Assembly: GCA_965206015.1 (NCBI GenBank)
Contig: CBDBIW010000016.1
Coordinates: 1 to 64,000 of the forward strand
DNA: 64,000 bases
Direction of reading: 5' to 3'
Source: JAJCYL01 sp965206015
Lineage (GTDB): Bacteria; Bacteroidota; Bacteroidia; Cytophagales; Cyclobacteriaceae
The notes below the pieces were generated by a model. It saw only the letters and a list, made by a program, of their open reading frames with translations. It made no database searches and was not told the origin of the DNA. The position numbers were made by a program, and so were the translations under genes. Positions 24,783 through 33,423 of the stretch are shown here, one piece after another. The stretch's first letter is position 1, and each line of letters begins with the position of its first letter.

Positions 24783-25663
24783 AAGGCTTCGATCTCGCTA
24801 AGAATAGAGTCGATGTCTTGATTTCGGATTTCATTAATATCCTTGTCTGACTTCAACACTACTCCCAATGATTGGTCTATAGATTCTTTCGAAAATGATT
24901 CCGCTCCCAGAGCGATTAGGCCTTCCGCCCAGTCTATTGATTCAGCGATACCAGGAGACTTATCCAATTGCTGACTTCTTAAGTATTGCACAAACTTCAC
25001 CAATTGAATGGCAAGCACCTGGTTTATATTGGGCAGGTGTTTGTTTATGATGGCCAATTCTTTATCAAATTCAGGGTAGGGGACCCAATGGTAAAGACAC
25101 CTTCTTTTCAATGCATCACTCAATTCTCTTGTACGATTCGAGGTAAGTACAACAATGGGTTTATGTTTTGCCCTGATGGTGCCCATTTCCGGGATACTAA
25201 TTTGATATGCCGATAAAAGTTCAAGCAGAAATGCTTCAAATTCTTCATCAGCGCGATCAATTTCATCAATCAGTAAAACAGGAGCCTTGTCAGAAGCAGT
25301 AATGGCCTGGAGCAGTGGCCTCTTAAGTAAGAATTCGTCTCCAAATATGTGGGACTCTTTTTCGGCAGCACTTAAATTGGAACCCTCCGTCAATTTGATT
25401 GAAATCAACTGCTTTTGGTAGTTCCATTCATAAACAGCCGAATTCACATCAAGCCCCTCATAGCACTGTAATCGGATAAGATCGGTGTCTAAGTAGGACG
25501 CTATGATGTGTGCTGACTCTGTTTTGCCTACGCCTGGAGGGCCTTCAAGTAACAGAGGTTTTTGCAATTTCAACATGAGCAAAAGGACGGTGGCTAGTTC
25601 TTCCTCCACTACGTAATCATGCTGGTCCAGCTTATCAATAAGTTGGGAGATTTCAGGTAACAT
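24779..25663 (-). CDS. coxD: CoxD-like MoxR-type AAA+ ATPase
   Basis: A protein of 294 residues. Walker A GPPGVGKT (41 to 48), Walker B VLLIDEIDRADEEFEAFLLE and sensor-like LTSNRTRELSDALKRRC place it in the MoxR family. With a VWA partner and a CO dehydrogenase next to it, it is CoxD, implicated in forming the [CuSMoO2] centre. It shares one base with coxG upstream and is ATGA-coupled to coxE. Confidence 0.87.
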   Translation of the reverse strand: MLPEISQLIDKLDQHDYVVEEELATVLLLMLKLQKPLLLEGPPGVGKTESAHIIASYLDTDLIRLQCYEGLDVNSAVYEWNYQKQLISIKLTEGSNLSAAEKESHIFGDEFLLKRPLLQAITASDKAPVLLIDEIDRADEEFEAFLLELLSAYQISIPEMGTIRAKHKPIVVLTSNRTRELSDALKRRCLYHWVPYPEFDKELAIINKHLPNINQVLAIQLVKFVQYLRSQQLDKSPGIAESIDWAEGLIALGAESFSKESIDQSLGVVLKSDKDINEIRNQDIDSILSEIEAL

Positions 25664-26214
25664 TATGAAGTTGGCTCGTCTCTGCCTTTAAAAATGCCAC
25701 CAATTTTACTCTTCAGAACTGAACCCATCATAGACCCGGCACTTAAGTTATTATCAAATTCTTGTCCCGCTAACTGGGCTTTAAAATTTGTAATGAATTG
25801 ATTGAGCAATTGATCGGATACATCGTTGATAAGCCGGGAACCAAATTGAGCTATGGCACCAACGATGGTGATGGTCATCTTGAAATTTACTTTAGTGCCG
25901 TTATCAGATTGTACCAGATCACCATTCATTTTCATGTCAGCACTTCCCTTTCCCTTGGAATCAAGACCCTTACCACTTAGGGCCATTTTATAAGCAGGAT
26001 TATCCAGTTTGACCATTTCTATTTCTCCATCATATCGGGCCTTAACAGGTCCAAACTTCAAAGTCACTTCTCCTTTGTAGTGAGTATCATCGACTTGCTG
26101 CGTAATGGCTGCTCCGGGTACGCAGGAGGCAATTTCCATTGGACTGCTCAAATTGACCCAAACCTTCTCTATGGGCTCCTCTATTTCAAAACTTTTTTCA
26201 ATAATTGCTTCCAT
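25663..26214 (-). CDS. coxG: CoxG-like SRPBCC protein
   Basis: A protein of 183 residues. An SRPBCC/CoxG fold: FEIEEPIEKVWVNLSSPMEIASCVPGA, then YKGEVTLKFGPVKARYDGEIE, and a long final helix. It ends in a Gly/Ser-rich tail with SVLKSKIGGIFKGRDE, suited to membrane contact. CoxG connects CO dehydrogenase to the membrane; work on actinobacterial CoxG indicates quinone binding. Here it sits between coxL and coxD rather than at the end of the cluster. Confidence 0.85.
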   Translation of the reverse strand: MEAIIEKSFEIEEPIEKVWVNLSSPMEIASCVPGAAITQQVDDTHYKGEVTLKFGPVKARYDGEIEMVKLDNPAYKMALSGKGLDSKGKGSADMKMNGDLVQSDNGTKVNFKMTITIVGAIAQFGSRLINDVSDQLLNQFITNFKAQLAGQEFDNNLSAGSMMGSVLKSKIGGIFKGRDEPTS

Positions 26215-26320
26215 TCTTTCTTTTTAAAACTAGTAAAGCTGCTCCAAATTCAATTTTGGAGGATATGTTTTTTTTATTAATGCCGTTACAATCGAGTGGT
26301 CGCAGAGTTCAAACGAAGAA

Positions 26321-26398
26321 CGTTATTCCACGGCTTGACTGAGGAATCTCCAAAAGTATGCGCTACTCATGGAGATTCATTCTTCCGCAGGAATGACG
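26321..26398. repeat. Nested inverted repeat between coxL and coxG
   Basis: Outer arms CGTTATTCC (26321 to 26329) and GGAATGACG (26390 to 26398) pair with one mismatch. Inner arms GAATCTCC (26344 to 26351) and GGAGATTC (26371 to 26378) pair perfectly. It resembles an extragenic palindromic element and could form a large hairpin in the cox transcript. The 259-base gap holds no gene. Confidence 0.6.
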
Positions 26399-26473
26399 AT
26401 TTCGTTCAGGTTTTACACTGCCAAATTCATTTTGCGCATTTTCATTAAATAACTCGAACAGTTAATAGCTCAA

Positions 26474-28861
26474 TTACATAGCAGTATCCTTATCCAATAA
26501 TCCCTTCTCCTTCAAAGTCTTAAAGATCTTGAATGGAGTAATGGGAATATCGAGATGCGTGATGCCATACGGCTTAAGTGCATCCACAATGGCGTTGGCA
26601 ATGGCTGGTGGTGCCCCAACTGTTGGAGATTCGCCAACTCCCTTTGCCCCAATAGGATGATGTGGACTTGGAGTAATGGTATGACCTGTTTCCCAACTGG
26701 GTGATTCCACCGCTGTTGGAACAAGGTAATCCATAAATGTTCCGTTTAGAATGTTACCATCGTCATCATAAAGGAGCTCCTCATACATTGCCGGTGCTAT
26801 ACCCTGAGTTAGGCCTCCGTGGACTTGTCCTTGCACGATCATAGGATTAATAATGTTACCGCAGTCATCGATAGCAACGAAACGTCTGACATTGATTTCG
26901 AATGTATCCGGATCAATCTCGACGGCACATATATAAGCTCCCGAAGGGAAAGTAAGATTTGGGGGATCATAGTAGTGGGTTGCTTCAAAACCAGCTTCCA
27001 TTCCAGGAGGATGATTGGTATAGGCGGCAAAGACAAGTTCTTGTATGGTTTTTGATTTTTCTGGAGCTCCTTTTACCGAAAACTTTCCAGGTTCCCATTC
27101 GAGATCATCTTCACTTACTTCAAGTAAATATGCAGCTATCTTTTTAGCTTTGTCTTTTAATTTTCTGGCTGCCATGGCTGCTGCGGCACCAGCAGTTGGC
27201 GTACTGCGACTCGCATAAGTTCCTAATCCATAAGGTGCTGTATCTGTATCACCCTCTTCTACCTGAACATGCTCCGCTGGGATGCCTAATTCTTCAGCTA
27301 CAATTTGAGCATAAGTAGTTTCATGTCCTTGCCCTTGTGACTTTGTTCCAAACCTTGCAATTGCTTTACCGGTGGGGTGGACTCTGATCTCAGCACTGTC
27401 GAACATCTTGATGCCTAATATGTCAAAATCCTTTGACGGACCTGCCCCGACTACTTCGGTAAAGGTCGAAATGCCAATCCCCATTAATTCTCCCTTTTTG
27501 CGTTTTTCAGCTTGTTCGGCTCTTAGTCCATCGTAATCAATGGCTTTCATCGCTTTTTCGAGGCCAGCATGATAGTCGCCGGAATCGTATTCCCATCCTG
27601 TGGGTGACTTCCAGGGGAATTGATCTTTTTTGATGAAGTTCTCAAATCTCAACTGTGCCGGATCTTTGCCAATTTTAAGTGCCAAACTATCTACTACAGT
27701 TTCGATGGCATGAACAGCCTCGGTAACCCGGAATGAACACCGGTAGGCAACACCTCCTGGTGGTTTATTTGTGTAAACTGCATCGGCTTCCATGTAAGCT
27801 GCCCCGTAGTCATAAGATCCGGTACCAATGGAGAACATTCCTGTCGGGAATTTGGAAGGGTTGGCAGAAGCGTCAGTGTAGCCATGGTCCGCCAGAACTT
27901 TAAACCTGGTGGCCTGTATTTTGCCTTCTTTGGTAGACGCAATTTCAGCTTTGATATGATAGTCTCTGGCGAAAGAATCAGCCTGTAAATTTTCACTCCT
28001 ATCTTCAACCCATTTTACTGGCACTCCCGTGAGGAAGGAAACTGCGATGGCAATTACATAACCCGGATAAACAGGAACTTTGCCTCCAAATCCTCCGCCA
28101 ATATCGGGAGATACAACACGAATCTTCTCTTCAGTTAGACCAACATGGCCAGCTACCAATGCAATCACAGTCCTGATTGCGTGAGGAGCCTGGGTGGTCA
28201 TGTACATAGTCAAGTGGTTGTCCACTTTTCTATAGTCAGCCACACAGCCACAAGTTTCAATAGAGGCCACATGTATCCGTGGTATATGCATGGTTTCCTC
28301 CACCGTGACTTCTGCCTCACTAAATGCCTTATCGGTTTTTTCCTTATCACCGACTTCCCAATGCCAAATGTGATTGTCTTTCTTCCCTTCCTTATCAGTT
28401 CTTAATACTGGAGCATCAGCATTTAATGACTTATGAGGATCCATAAGGGGTTTCATTGGTTCATATTCCACCTTTACGGCATCCCTTCCATCTCTTGCGA
28501 TGTATCTGTCTGTGGCTATAACGGCTGCTACTTCTTGCGATTGGTACATCACCGTATCGGTAGGCAACACCATTTGAGTATCTGACATCAGTGTTGGCAT
28601 CCAGTGCAAATTGTATTGTTCCAGGTCCTTGCCTGTTATTACCGCAACAACACCGGGAATTTCCAGAGCCTTCGACGTATCTATGTTTTTGATTTTGGCA
28701 TAAGCATAGGGACTCCGAACAATATCCATATGGAGCATACCTTCTAGTTTGATGTCATCCACATAGTTTCCTTTGCCTTGAATAAAGCGATCGTCTTCTT
28801 TTCGCTTGACGGAATGTCCCATTCCGCCAATTTCCTTCGATGTTTTACATTGCTGTATCAT
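26474..28861 (-). CDS. coxL: Form I aerobic CO dehydrogenase, large (molybdenum) subunit
   Basis: A protein of 795 residues, close to the family's roughly 800. The active-site loop reads GGVAYRCSFRVTEAVHA, that is AYRCSFR at 372 to 378 with Cys375 as the copper/sulfur ligand, the diagnostic form I signature (form II has AYRGAGR). The Mo-site Glu744 is in KGVGESPTVGAPPA, and the Mo-cofactor loop DIGGGFGGK is at 253 to 261. It oxidises CO to CO2 in the heterotrimer with coxS and coxM, feeding electrons to the respiratory chain. The coxS start region lies 19 bases upstream. Confidence 0.94.
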   Translation of the reverse strand: MIQQCKTSKEIGGMGHSVKRKEDDRFIQGKGNYVDDIKLEGMLHMDIVRSPYAYAKIKNIDTSKALEIPGVVAVITGKDLEQYNLHWMPTLMSDTQMVLPTDTVMYQSQEVAAVIATDRYIARDGRDAVKVEYEPMKPLMDPHKSLNADAPVLRTDKEGKKDNHIWHWEVGDKEKTDKAFSEAEVTVEETMHIPRIHVASIETCGCVADYRKVDNHLTMYMTTQAPHAIRTVIALVAGHVGLTEEKIRVVSPDIGGGFGGKVPVYPGYVIAIAVSFLTGVPVKWVEDRSENLQADSFARDYHIKAEIASTKEGKIQATRFKVLADHGYTDASANPSKFPTGMFSIGTGSYDYGAAYMEADAVYTNKPPGGVAYRCSFRVTEAVHAIETVVDSLALKIGKDPAQLRFENFIKKDQFPWKSPTGWEYDSGDYHAGLEKAMKAIDYDGLRAEQAEKRKKGELMGIGISTFTEVVGAGPSKDFDILGIKMFDSAEIRVHPTGKAIARFGTKSQGQGHETTYAQIVAEELGIPAEHVQVEEGDTDTAPYGLGTYASRSTPTAGAAAAMAARKLKDKAKKIAAYLLEVSEDDLEWEPGKFSVKGAPEKSKTIQELVFAAYTNHPPGMEAGFEATHYYDPPNLTFPSGAYICAVEIDPDTFEINVRRFVAIDDCGNIINPMIVQGQVHGGLTQGIAPAMYEELLYDDDGNILNGTFMDYLVPTAVESPSWETGHTITPSPHHPIGAKGVGESPTVGAPPAIANAIVDALKPYGITHLDIPITPFKIFKTLKEKGLLDKDTAM

Positions 28862-28880
28862 AATTTTTCAACGGTTTGGG

Positions 28881-29378
28881 TTATACAAATACTGGTTCAG
28901 TGGAAGGCGATTCTTCGCCTCTTATTTTAGCTCCGGCATATTGGATGGCTTTCACGATATTGTTGTAGCCAGTGCATCGGCAGAGATTTCCGGAAATTCC
29001 CCATCGAATCTCTTCTTCTGAAGGGTTTGGATTTTTCTCCAACAGTTCAACAGCCCGTATCATCATTCCGGGAGTGCAGAAGCCACAGTGAAGGGCATGA
29101 TTTTCCTTGAAACCCTCTTGGACAGGGTGAAGCCCGTCAACAGTAAGAAGCCCTTCTACCGTAGTGATTTCTTTTTCATTAGCCTGTACCGCTAACATGG
29201 TGCAAGACTTGACTGATTTGCTATTGATTAATATAGTGCATGCCCCACAACTAGAGGTGTCACAACCGATATGAGTACCTGTAGAGGATAGTTTTTCACG
29301 AATTAGATGCACCAGCAAGGTTCGTGGTTCAACCTCTGCTGTCATCTCTGCTCCATTAAGTTTTATTGTTATTTCCAT
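28881..29378 (-). CDS. coxS: CO dehydrogenase small [2Fe-2S] subunit
   Basis: A protein of 165 residues. The plant-type [2Fe-2S] site uses Cys39, Cys44, Cys47 and Cys59 (GCDTSSCGACTI, KSCTM). The second, helical-domain cluster uses Cys98, Cys101, Cys133 and Cys135 (HCGFCTPGMM, LCRCTGYNNIVKA). It passes electrons from the Mo site to FAD. It lies 20 bases after coxM and 19 before coxL. Confidence 0.93.
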   Translation of the reverse strand: MEITIKLNGAEMTAEVEPRTLLVHLIREKLSSTGTHIGCDTSSCGACTILINSKSVKSCTMLAVQANEKEITTVEGLLTVDGLHPVQEGFKENHALHCGFCTPGMMIRAVELLEKNPNPSEEEIRWGISGNLCRCTGYNNIVKAIQYAGAKIRGEESPSTEPVFV

Positions 29379-29398
29379 TATTTTTTGATGTCAGGTGA

Positions 29399-30265
29399 TT
29401 ACTTTATTCTTTCTAAGGATTTGATGATCATTCGCTTAGTCAGAACTTTTACTATTCTGCGCTTATATTCTTCAGACCCCCGAAGGTCATTAGAAGGACT
29501 ACAATCTTCAGAAGCATATTGAGCGGCGTTGCTAATGGCCTCATCATCGATTTGATTTCCAATCAAAGCTTGTTCAGATCTTTCTGCCCTAAGTGGAGTA
29601 GGGTTGACATTAGTCAGACCTATGCCTGACGAGATACAAGTGTCACTGTCGTCCAGTGTAATATTTACAGCTACTCCAGCGGTGGCATAGTCGCCAACTT
29701 TTCTTTCATTTTTATGGTAGGCGTTGCCATTTTTTCCTTTGGCTAATGGCACCCTGACGGCGGTCAGAATCTCGCTCTCCTGAACCGCTGTCATGTAGAA
29801 CCCCATAAAGAAGTCATTAATAGATACCCAGCGGGAACCCTCCTGACCAGTGATTTCTACCTCTGCATTGAGGGCAATCATTACTGCCGGGTGATCATTG
29901 GCAGCATCCCCGTGGGCAAGATTGCCGCCAATTGTTCCCCAATTTCTAACCTGGGGATCGGCAATCAATTTGGCGGCATCCAGAAAAATTGGAAATTTAG
30001 AAGCTACGTCGTCAGACTCTTCTAACTCAACTTCTCTGGTCATTGCTCCGATTGTTAAATAGCCGTCAGCTTCCGTAACATAAGATAGTCCAGGAAGATT
30101 ATTAATATCGATAAGGTGTCCTGGTTCTGCGAATCTTAGCTTCATCATGGGGATTAGGCTATGACCTCCGGCGAGTATCTTAGCTTTATCACCCAATTCA
30201 TTCAGCATTTTTAATGCTTCATCCAGTGTGGAAGGTGCACTGTATTGAAAAGACGATGGGATCAT
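29399..30265 (-). CDS. coxM: CO dehydrogenase medium FAD subunit
   Basis: A protein of 288 residues. FAD-binding motifs AGGHS (32 to 36, in ILAGGHSLIPMMKLRFA) and TIGG (111 to 115, in WGTIGGNLAHGDAANDHPA) are exactly those of CoxM-type flavoproteins. The C-terminal CO dehydrogenase flavoprotein domain (NERKVGDYATAGVAVNITL) is present. It is first of the three structural genes, in the canonical order M-S-L. A small membrane-protein gene precedes it by 26 bases. Confidence 0.92.
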   Translation of the reverse strand: MIPSSFQYSAPSTLDEALKMLNELGDKAKILAGGHSLIPMMKLRFAEPGHLIDINNLPGLSYVTEADGYLTIGAMTREVELEESDDVASKFPIFLDAAKLIADPQVRNWGTIGGNLAHGDAANDHPAVMIALNAEVEITGQEGSRWVSINDFFMGFYMTAVQESEILTAVRVPLAKGKNGNAYHKNERKVGDYATAGVAVNITLDDSDTCISSGIGLTNVNPTPLRAERSEQALIGNQIDDEAISNAAQYASEDCSPSNDLRGSEEYKRRIVKVLTKRMIIKSLERIK

Positions 30266-30291
30266 AATGTGTTTAGCTTAGTGATTAAAGT

Positions 30292-30756
30292 TTAAAATAT
30301 TTTAAAGCCATGACTTATGCCAGGCTGAAAGGGTTTCAATGATTGTGTATCCTTTAATTTTTTCAGAAGTGAGAAAAGGCTTCCATTTAGAAGAATGCTG
30401 AAGAATAATAAAAAAGTGCCTAAATGGTAGAATTGAGATTCAATAATTAATTGGTGGGATCCCATGATTAGGAGTAGACCGATAATTGAGATGATGATGG
30501 CCCAGATTGTTCTACTATCTCTGAAATTCAACGCTATCATTGCTACAACGATAACTGCAAGTAAAAAAGGAATACAGGAAACCCAGTTATTTTCAGTTAA
30601 ATAAAGAGAAGATGCACCACACATTGTAATGGCACTGGAATAAGCCAAAACGCAAAAAGGACATTTTGGAATGATGATGATCAAGAATGCACTCAGCCAC
30701 GATGTGCCATTTTTGATTGGCCTTTTAGTAATACATGGTCTACAAACTGATTTCAT
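30292..30756 (-). CDS. Small Cys-containing membrane protein leading the cox operon
   Basis: A protein of 154 residues with about four hydrophobic segments (LSAFLIIIIP, CIPFLLAVIVVAMIAL, IWAIIISIIGLLLIM, LGTFLLFFSILLNG). Cysteines cluster at the start (MKSVCRPC) and in IPKCPFCVLAYSSAITMCG. Resembles MerC-like or unnamed Bacteroidota membrane proteins. It ends 26 bases before coxM on the same strand, so it may be cotranscribed. A metal or electron-transfer role is speculation. Confidence 0.7.
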   Translation of the reverse strand: MKSVCRPCITKRPIKNGTSWLSAFLIIIIPKCPFCVLAYSSAITMCGASSLYLTENNWVSCIPFLLAVIVVAMIALNFRDSRTIWAIIISIIGLLLIMGSHQLIIESQFYHLGTFLLFFSILLNGSLFSLLKKLKDTQSLKPFQPGISHGFKIF

Positions 30757-31295
30757 TTATTGGGTTAAAATAGGTTAGCATATCACAATTACGTGTATGT
30801 GCATTTTGTTTGTAAACTAAACAATTATTGGAACATCATGCCGAGTTTTGAGCAATAATCAGAATTCTATCTTTTAAATTGGGTATTTCTTACCATGACA
30901 GGCAAGACGGGAGATATTCTGAAGCCTCAATTAACCTATGCTTTTTAAAGAGCCCATTATTTTTTCGACGTCAGGAAAAACTCCAACAATGGACATTATG
31001 CAGATGAGGACTGGGGTGGATTGTCAGTCGTTGTTAATGACCGGGCTCATGACCGGAATTTGTGGTTTTTATTCAAAGTGACTTCCAATTTGCCTTTGAT
31101 AATCTTCCAGAGACACAGACCGAAGCTGGAAGAGCTGATAAGTGGCAGAAAGAAGGCGGATGAACTCTATAGAACCGTAGTATAATAACAATTAAGAATA
31201 ACAACTATTAGATCCTGATTTCGGGGAGTAATACACAATAATCACTCAGAAATTCTGATACTGATTTACTATAGTAGTAAAGTTTTTTCCAAGAG
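30757..31295. other. 539-base intergenic region, no gene recognised
   Basis: It holds the presumed promoter of the minus-strand cox cluster near 30,760 to 30,850. A plus-strand stretch at about 30,980 to 31,185 has short open frames (for example DEDWGGLSVVVNDRAHD) that look like a decayed gene, but no family can be named. Confidence 0.4.
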
Positions 31296-32021
31296 CTAGA
31301 TTACTTTCAGACCTATGAAAGTGACATCATCGTACTGCGCTGTGTCACCAGTCCATTTGTTAAATTCTTTCTGATAATACGAAAGGTTAAATGATCTCTC
31401 ATTCTCTATTATTTGTCTGAGCCTTTTATAACCAAGTTTCTTGCTGTCTTCGGCATTGAAAAGATCTGTTAAGCCATCAGAAAAAGTATAAAAACTTGTT
31501 TGGGAGCCACTGAGCTTCAAGATATGTTGTGCCTGAAGCTTCTTTAAATTAGAATAATCCAGGAGTTTTCTTCCTCGGAGTGTTTCAACTTTGTTTCCCG
31601 TTTTTAGGAAAGCAGCTATTCCGGAAGAGACCATTCGTGCTTCGTGCTTCTTAAAATTGAAGCTGAAAACGGCCATCTCAGCACCTACTCCATAGTCATA
31701 TTGATCACTGGTGTTTTTATTGTATTCATTTAGGAGTGCATAAAATTTTTTAATGAATATGCCCAAATCATCATGTTCATAACTATCCAACGCCTGGTTC
31801 ATGAGGGTGTTACAAACCATGGACGACATAGCTCCTTCGATGCTATGTCCGGTACAGTCAACCAATGCAAAAACATGATCATCTCTAACCTGACGATACC
31901 AGTAGAAATCGCCTCCAACAATATCCTGCTGTTTATGAATGACTAAAAAATCCTTAAATGCTTTATCAAGCTGTTCGTCTCTGGGAAGGATCATTTGCTG
32001 TAGGCGCACAGCATCCTTCAT
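31296..32021 (-). CDS. SpoIIE/PP2C-type phosphatase domain, 3' part of a gene split at a G tract
   Basis: A protein of 241 residues from the ATG at 32021. All PP2C metal-site motifs are present: QDIVGGDFYWYR, ALVDCTGHSIEGAMSSM, YTFSDGLTDLF and YDDVTFIGLKV. The frame stays open upstream through the 26-G tract (32079 to 32104), so the ATG is probably not the native start. Removing one G joins it to the frame ending at 32029, giving a protein of about 380 residues. Such phosphatases dephosphorylate SiaC-type regulators in partner-switching systems, and SiaB/SiaC homologues lie upstream. Confidence 0.85.
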   Translation of the reverse strand: MKDAVRLQQMILPRDEQLDKAFKDFLVIHKQQDIVGGDFYWYRQVRDDHVFALVDCTGHSIEGAMSSMVCNTLMNQALDSYEHDDLGIFIKKFYALLNEYNKNTSDQYDYGVGAEMAVFSFNFKKHEARMVSSGIAAFLKTGNKVETLRGRKLLDYSNLKKLQAQHILKLSGSQTSFYTFSDGLTDLFNAEDSKKLGYKRLRQIIENERSFNLSYYQKEFNKWTGDTAQYDDVTFIGLKVI

Positions 32022-32028
32022 GCCCGGA

Positions 32029-32412
<384 letters not shown>

Positions 32413-32428
32413 GACCTATTGTTGTTAT

Positions 32429-32740
32429 TTACAGCCTACTACAAATTTTTTTAATATTCAAGTCTAATAAAACGTTGTTAGTGAACATATTAGGGTCCAG
32501 CTGGGTGATTACAAGGTTATTGGAAGAGCACTTTATGAAAAGTTTTGAATCATCCGTTTCCCAAAAAAGAAAATCCACCACCCCAAAACAATTTTTATTA
32601 TCAAAACAATCTGTGAAGTTTTTGAATTCCTTGTCTTTATAGATATATGAAGCAGAGTTGAGGTCATAAATACTGATCGCCTCTATGACCTCCATTTCTG
32701 ATCTCACTTTTTCTATTTCACTTTTCAGATTTTTCACCAA
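32429..32740 (-). CDS. Hypothetical small signalling-island protein
   Basis: A protein of 103 residues with an N-terminal helix (MVKNLKSEIEKVRSEMEVIE) then ISIYDLNSASYIY and FLFWETDDSKLFIKCSSNNLVI. The beta-helix layout vaguely recalls roadblock/LC7 domains, as does the gene upstream, but this is not secure. It lies 16 bases before the split phosphatase gene on the same strand. Confidence 0.55.
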   Translation of the reverse strand: MVKNLKSEIEKVRSEMEVIEAISIYDLNSASYIYKDKEFKNFTDCFDNKNCFGVVDFLFWETDDSKLFIKCSSNNLVITQLDPNMFTNNVLLDLNIKKICSRL

Positions 32741-32759
32741 TTGAAAAACTTTTTTTGCG

Positions 32760-33137
32760 TTAGATGTCCTTTTCCAGGGTTTCTATAGCCTGCCTGACAA
32801 TTGTTCTCAGTATCGCCAAATTGGACTTTTTCTTGTCTGCAGCCAGGTAAAGCATATGAGTTCCCCCGGCAGTGCATGCTATCAGGTGATACTGGCTATT
32901 TAGTGTAATCAAAATGTCTTCAATAGTTTCATTTAAGCCAAGAGCATCGATTGCTTTGAGTTTGGACTTAACTACTTCAACATTGTAAGCACTTGCAATA
33001 TCCGGATCTATTTTGCCGTCAGAATGTGACCCAAGAGCCATTCCTGATGAAAGCTCAACCACCGAAATTGCATGAATTCCAGCAGTACTTTCCTCTGCTG
33101 TTTCAATGAGTTTGTTAACAAAATTTCCTTTTGCCAT
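32760..33137 (-). CDS. Roadblock/LC7-like domain protein
   Basis: The start MAKGNFVNKLIETAEES is preferred, giving 125 residues; an upstream extension to 33215 runs into an IS3 relic. The core HAISVVELSSGMALGSHS, ILITLNSQYHLI and GGTHMLYLAADKKKSNLAILRTIVRQAI follows the roadblock/LC7 pattern, small domains regulating GTPases or kinases. It is part of the minus-strand signalling island. Confidence 0.65.
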   Translation of the reverse strand: MAKGNFVNKLIETAEESTAGIHAISVVELSSGMALGSHSDGKIDPDIASAYNVEVVKSKLKAIDALGLNETIEDILITLNSQYHLIACTAGGTHMLYLAADKKKSNLAILRTIVRQAIETLEKDI

Positions 33138-33159
33138 AATTGATAAGTTTGATTTTAAT

Positions 33160-33423
33160 GCAATTATAGTTCTAATTTGTTTAAGTTTTTTTGGAAAGTC
33201 ATTGTCCATCTCCAATTCTCCAATTCACCTACGCTTTGCGAAAAAGACGATCCCGCTCTTTCTCAATATCCCGGCGGTTCAAATGATCTCTTCCGAACAC
33301 TTTGGCATGATTTGCCAGAAACTCCTTTTTCCATGAACTGGTCTGATTGGCATGCAACTCATATTTGCCGGACAACTCTGCCAGTGTTGACCATTCAATG
33401 ACCACTTCCAGAGCCACTTTGGC
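33160..33423 (-). pseudogene. Decayed IS3-family OrfA fragment
   Basis: KVALEVVIEWSTLAELSGKY, then HANQTSSWKKEFLANHAKVF matches the HTH half of IS3-family OrfA (typically KVALEAIKGEKTLAELA and HPNQITQWKKQLL). After RLFRKA the frame breaks, and the OrfA C-terminus continues in another frame as ELEMDNDFPKKLK. The relic separates the coiled-coil and roadblock genes and forms the last residues of the former. Confidence 0.75.

Noticed and set aside
26474..28861. coxL as a xanthine or other hydroxylase (form II-like)
   Set aside because: The active-site loop reads AYRCSFR with the copper-ligand Cys, not AYRGAGR or a xanthine dehydrogenase loop.
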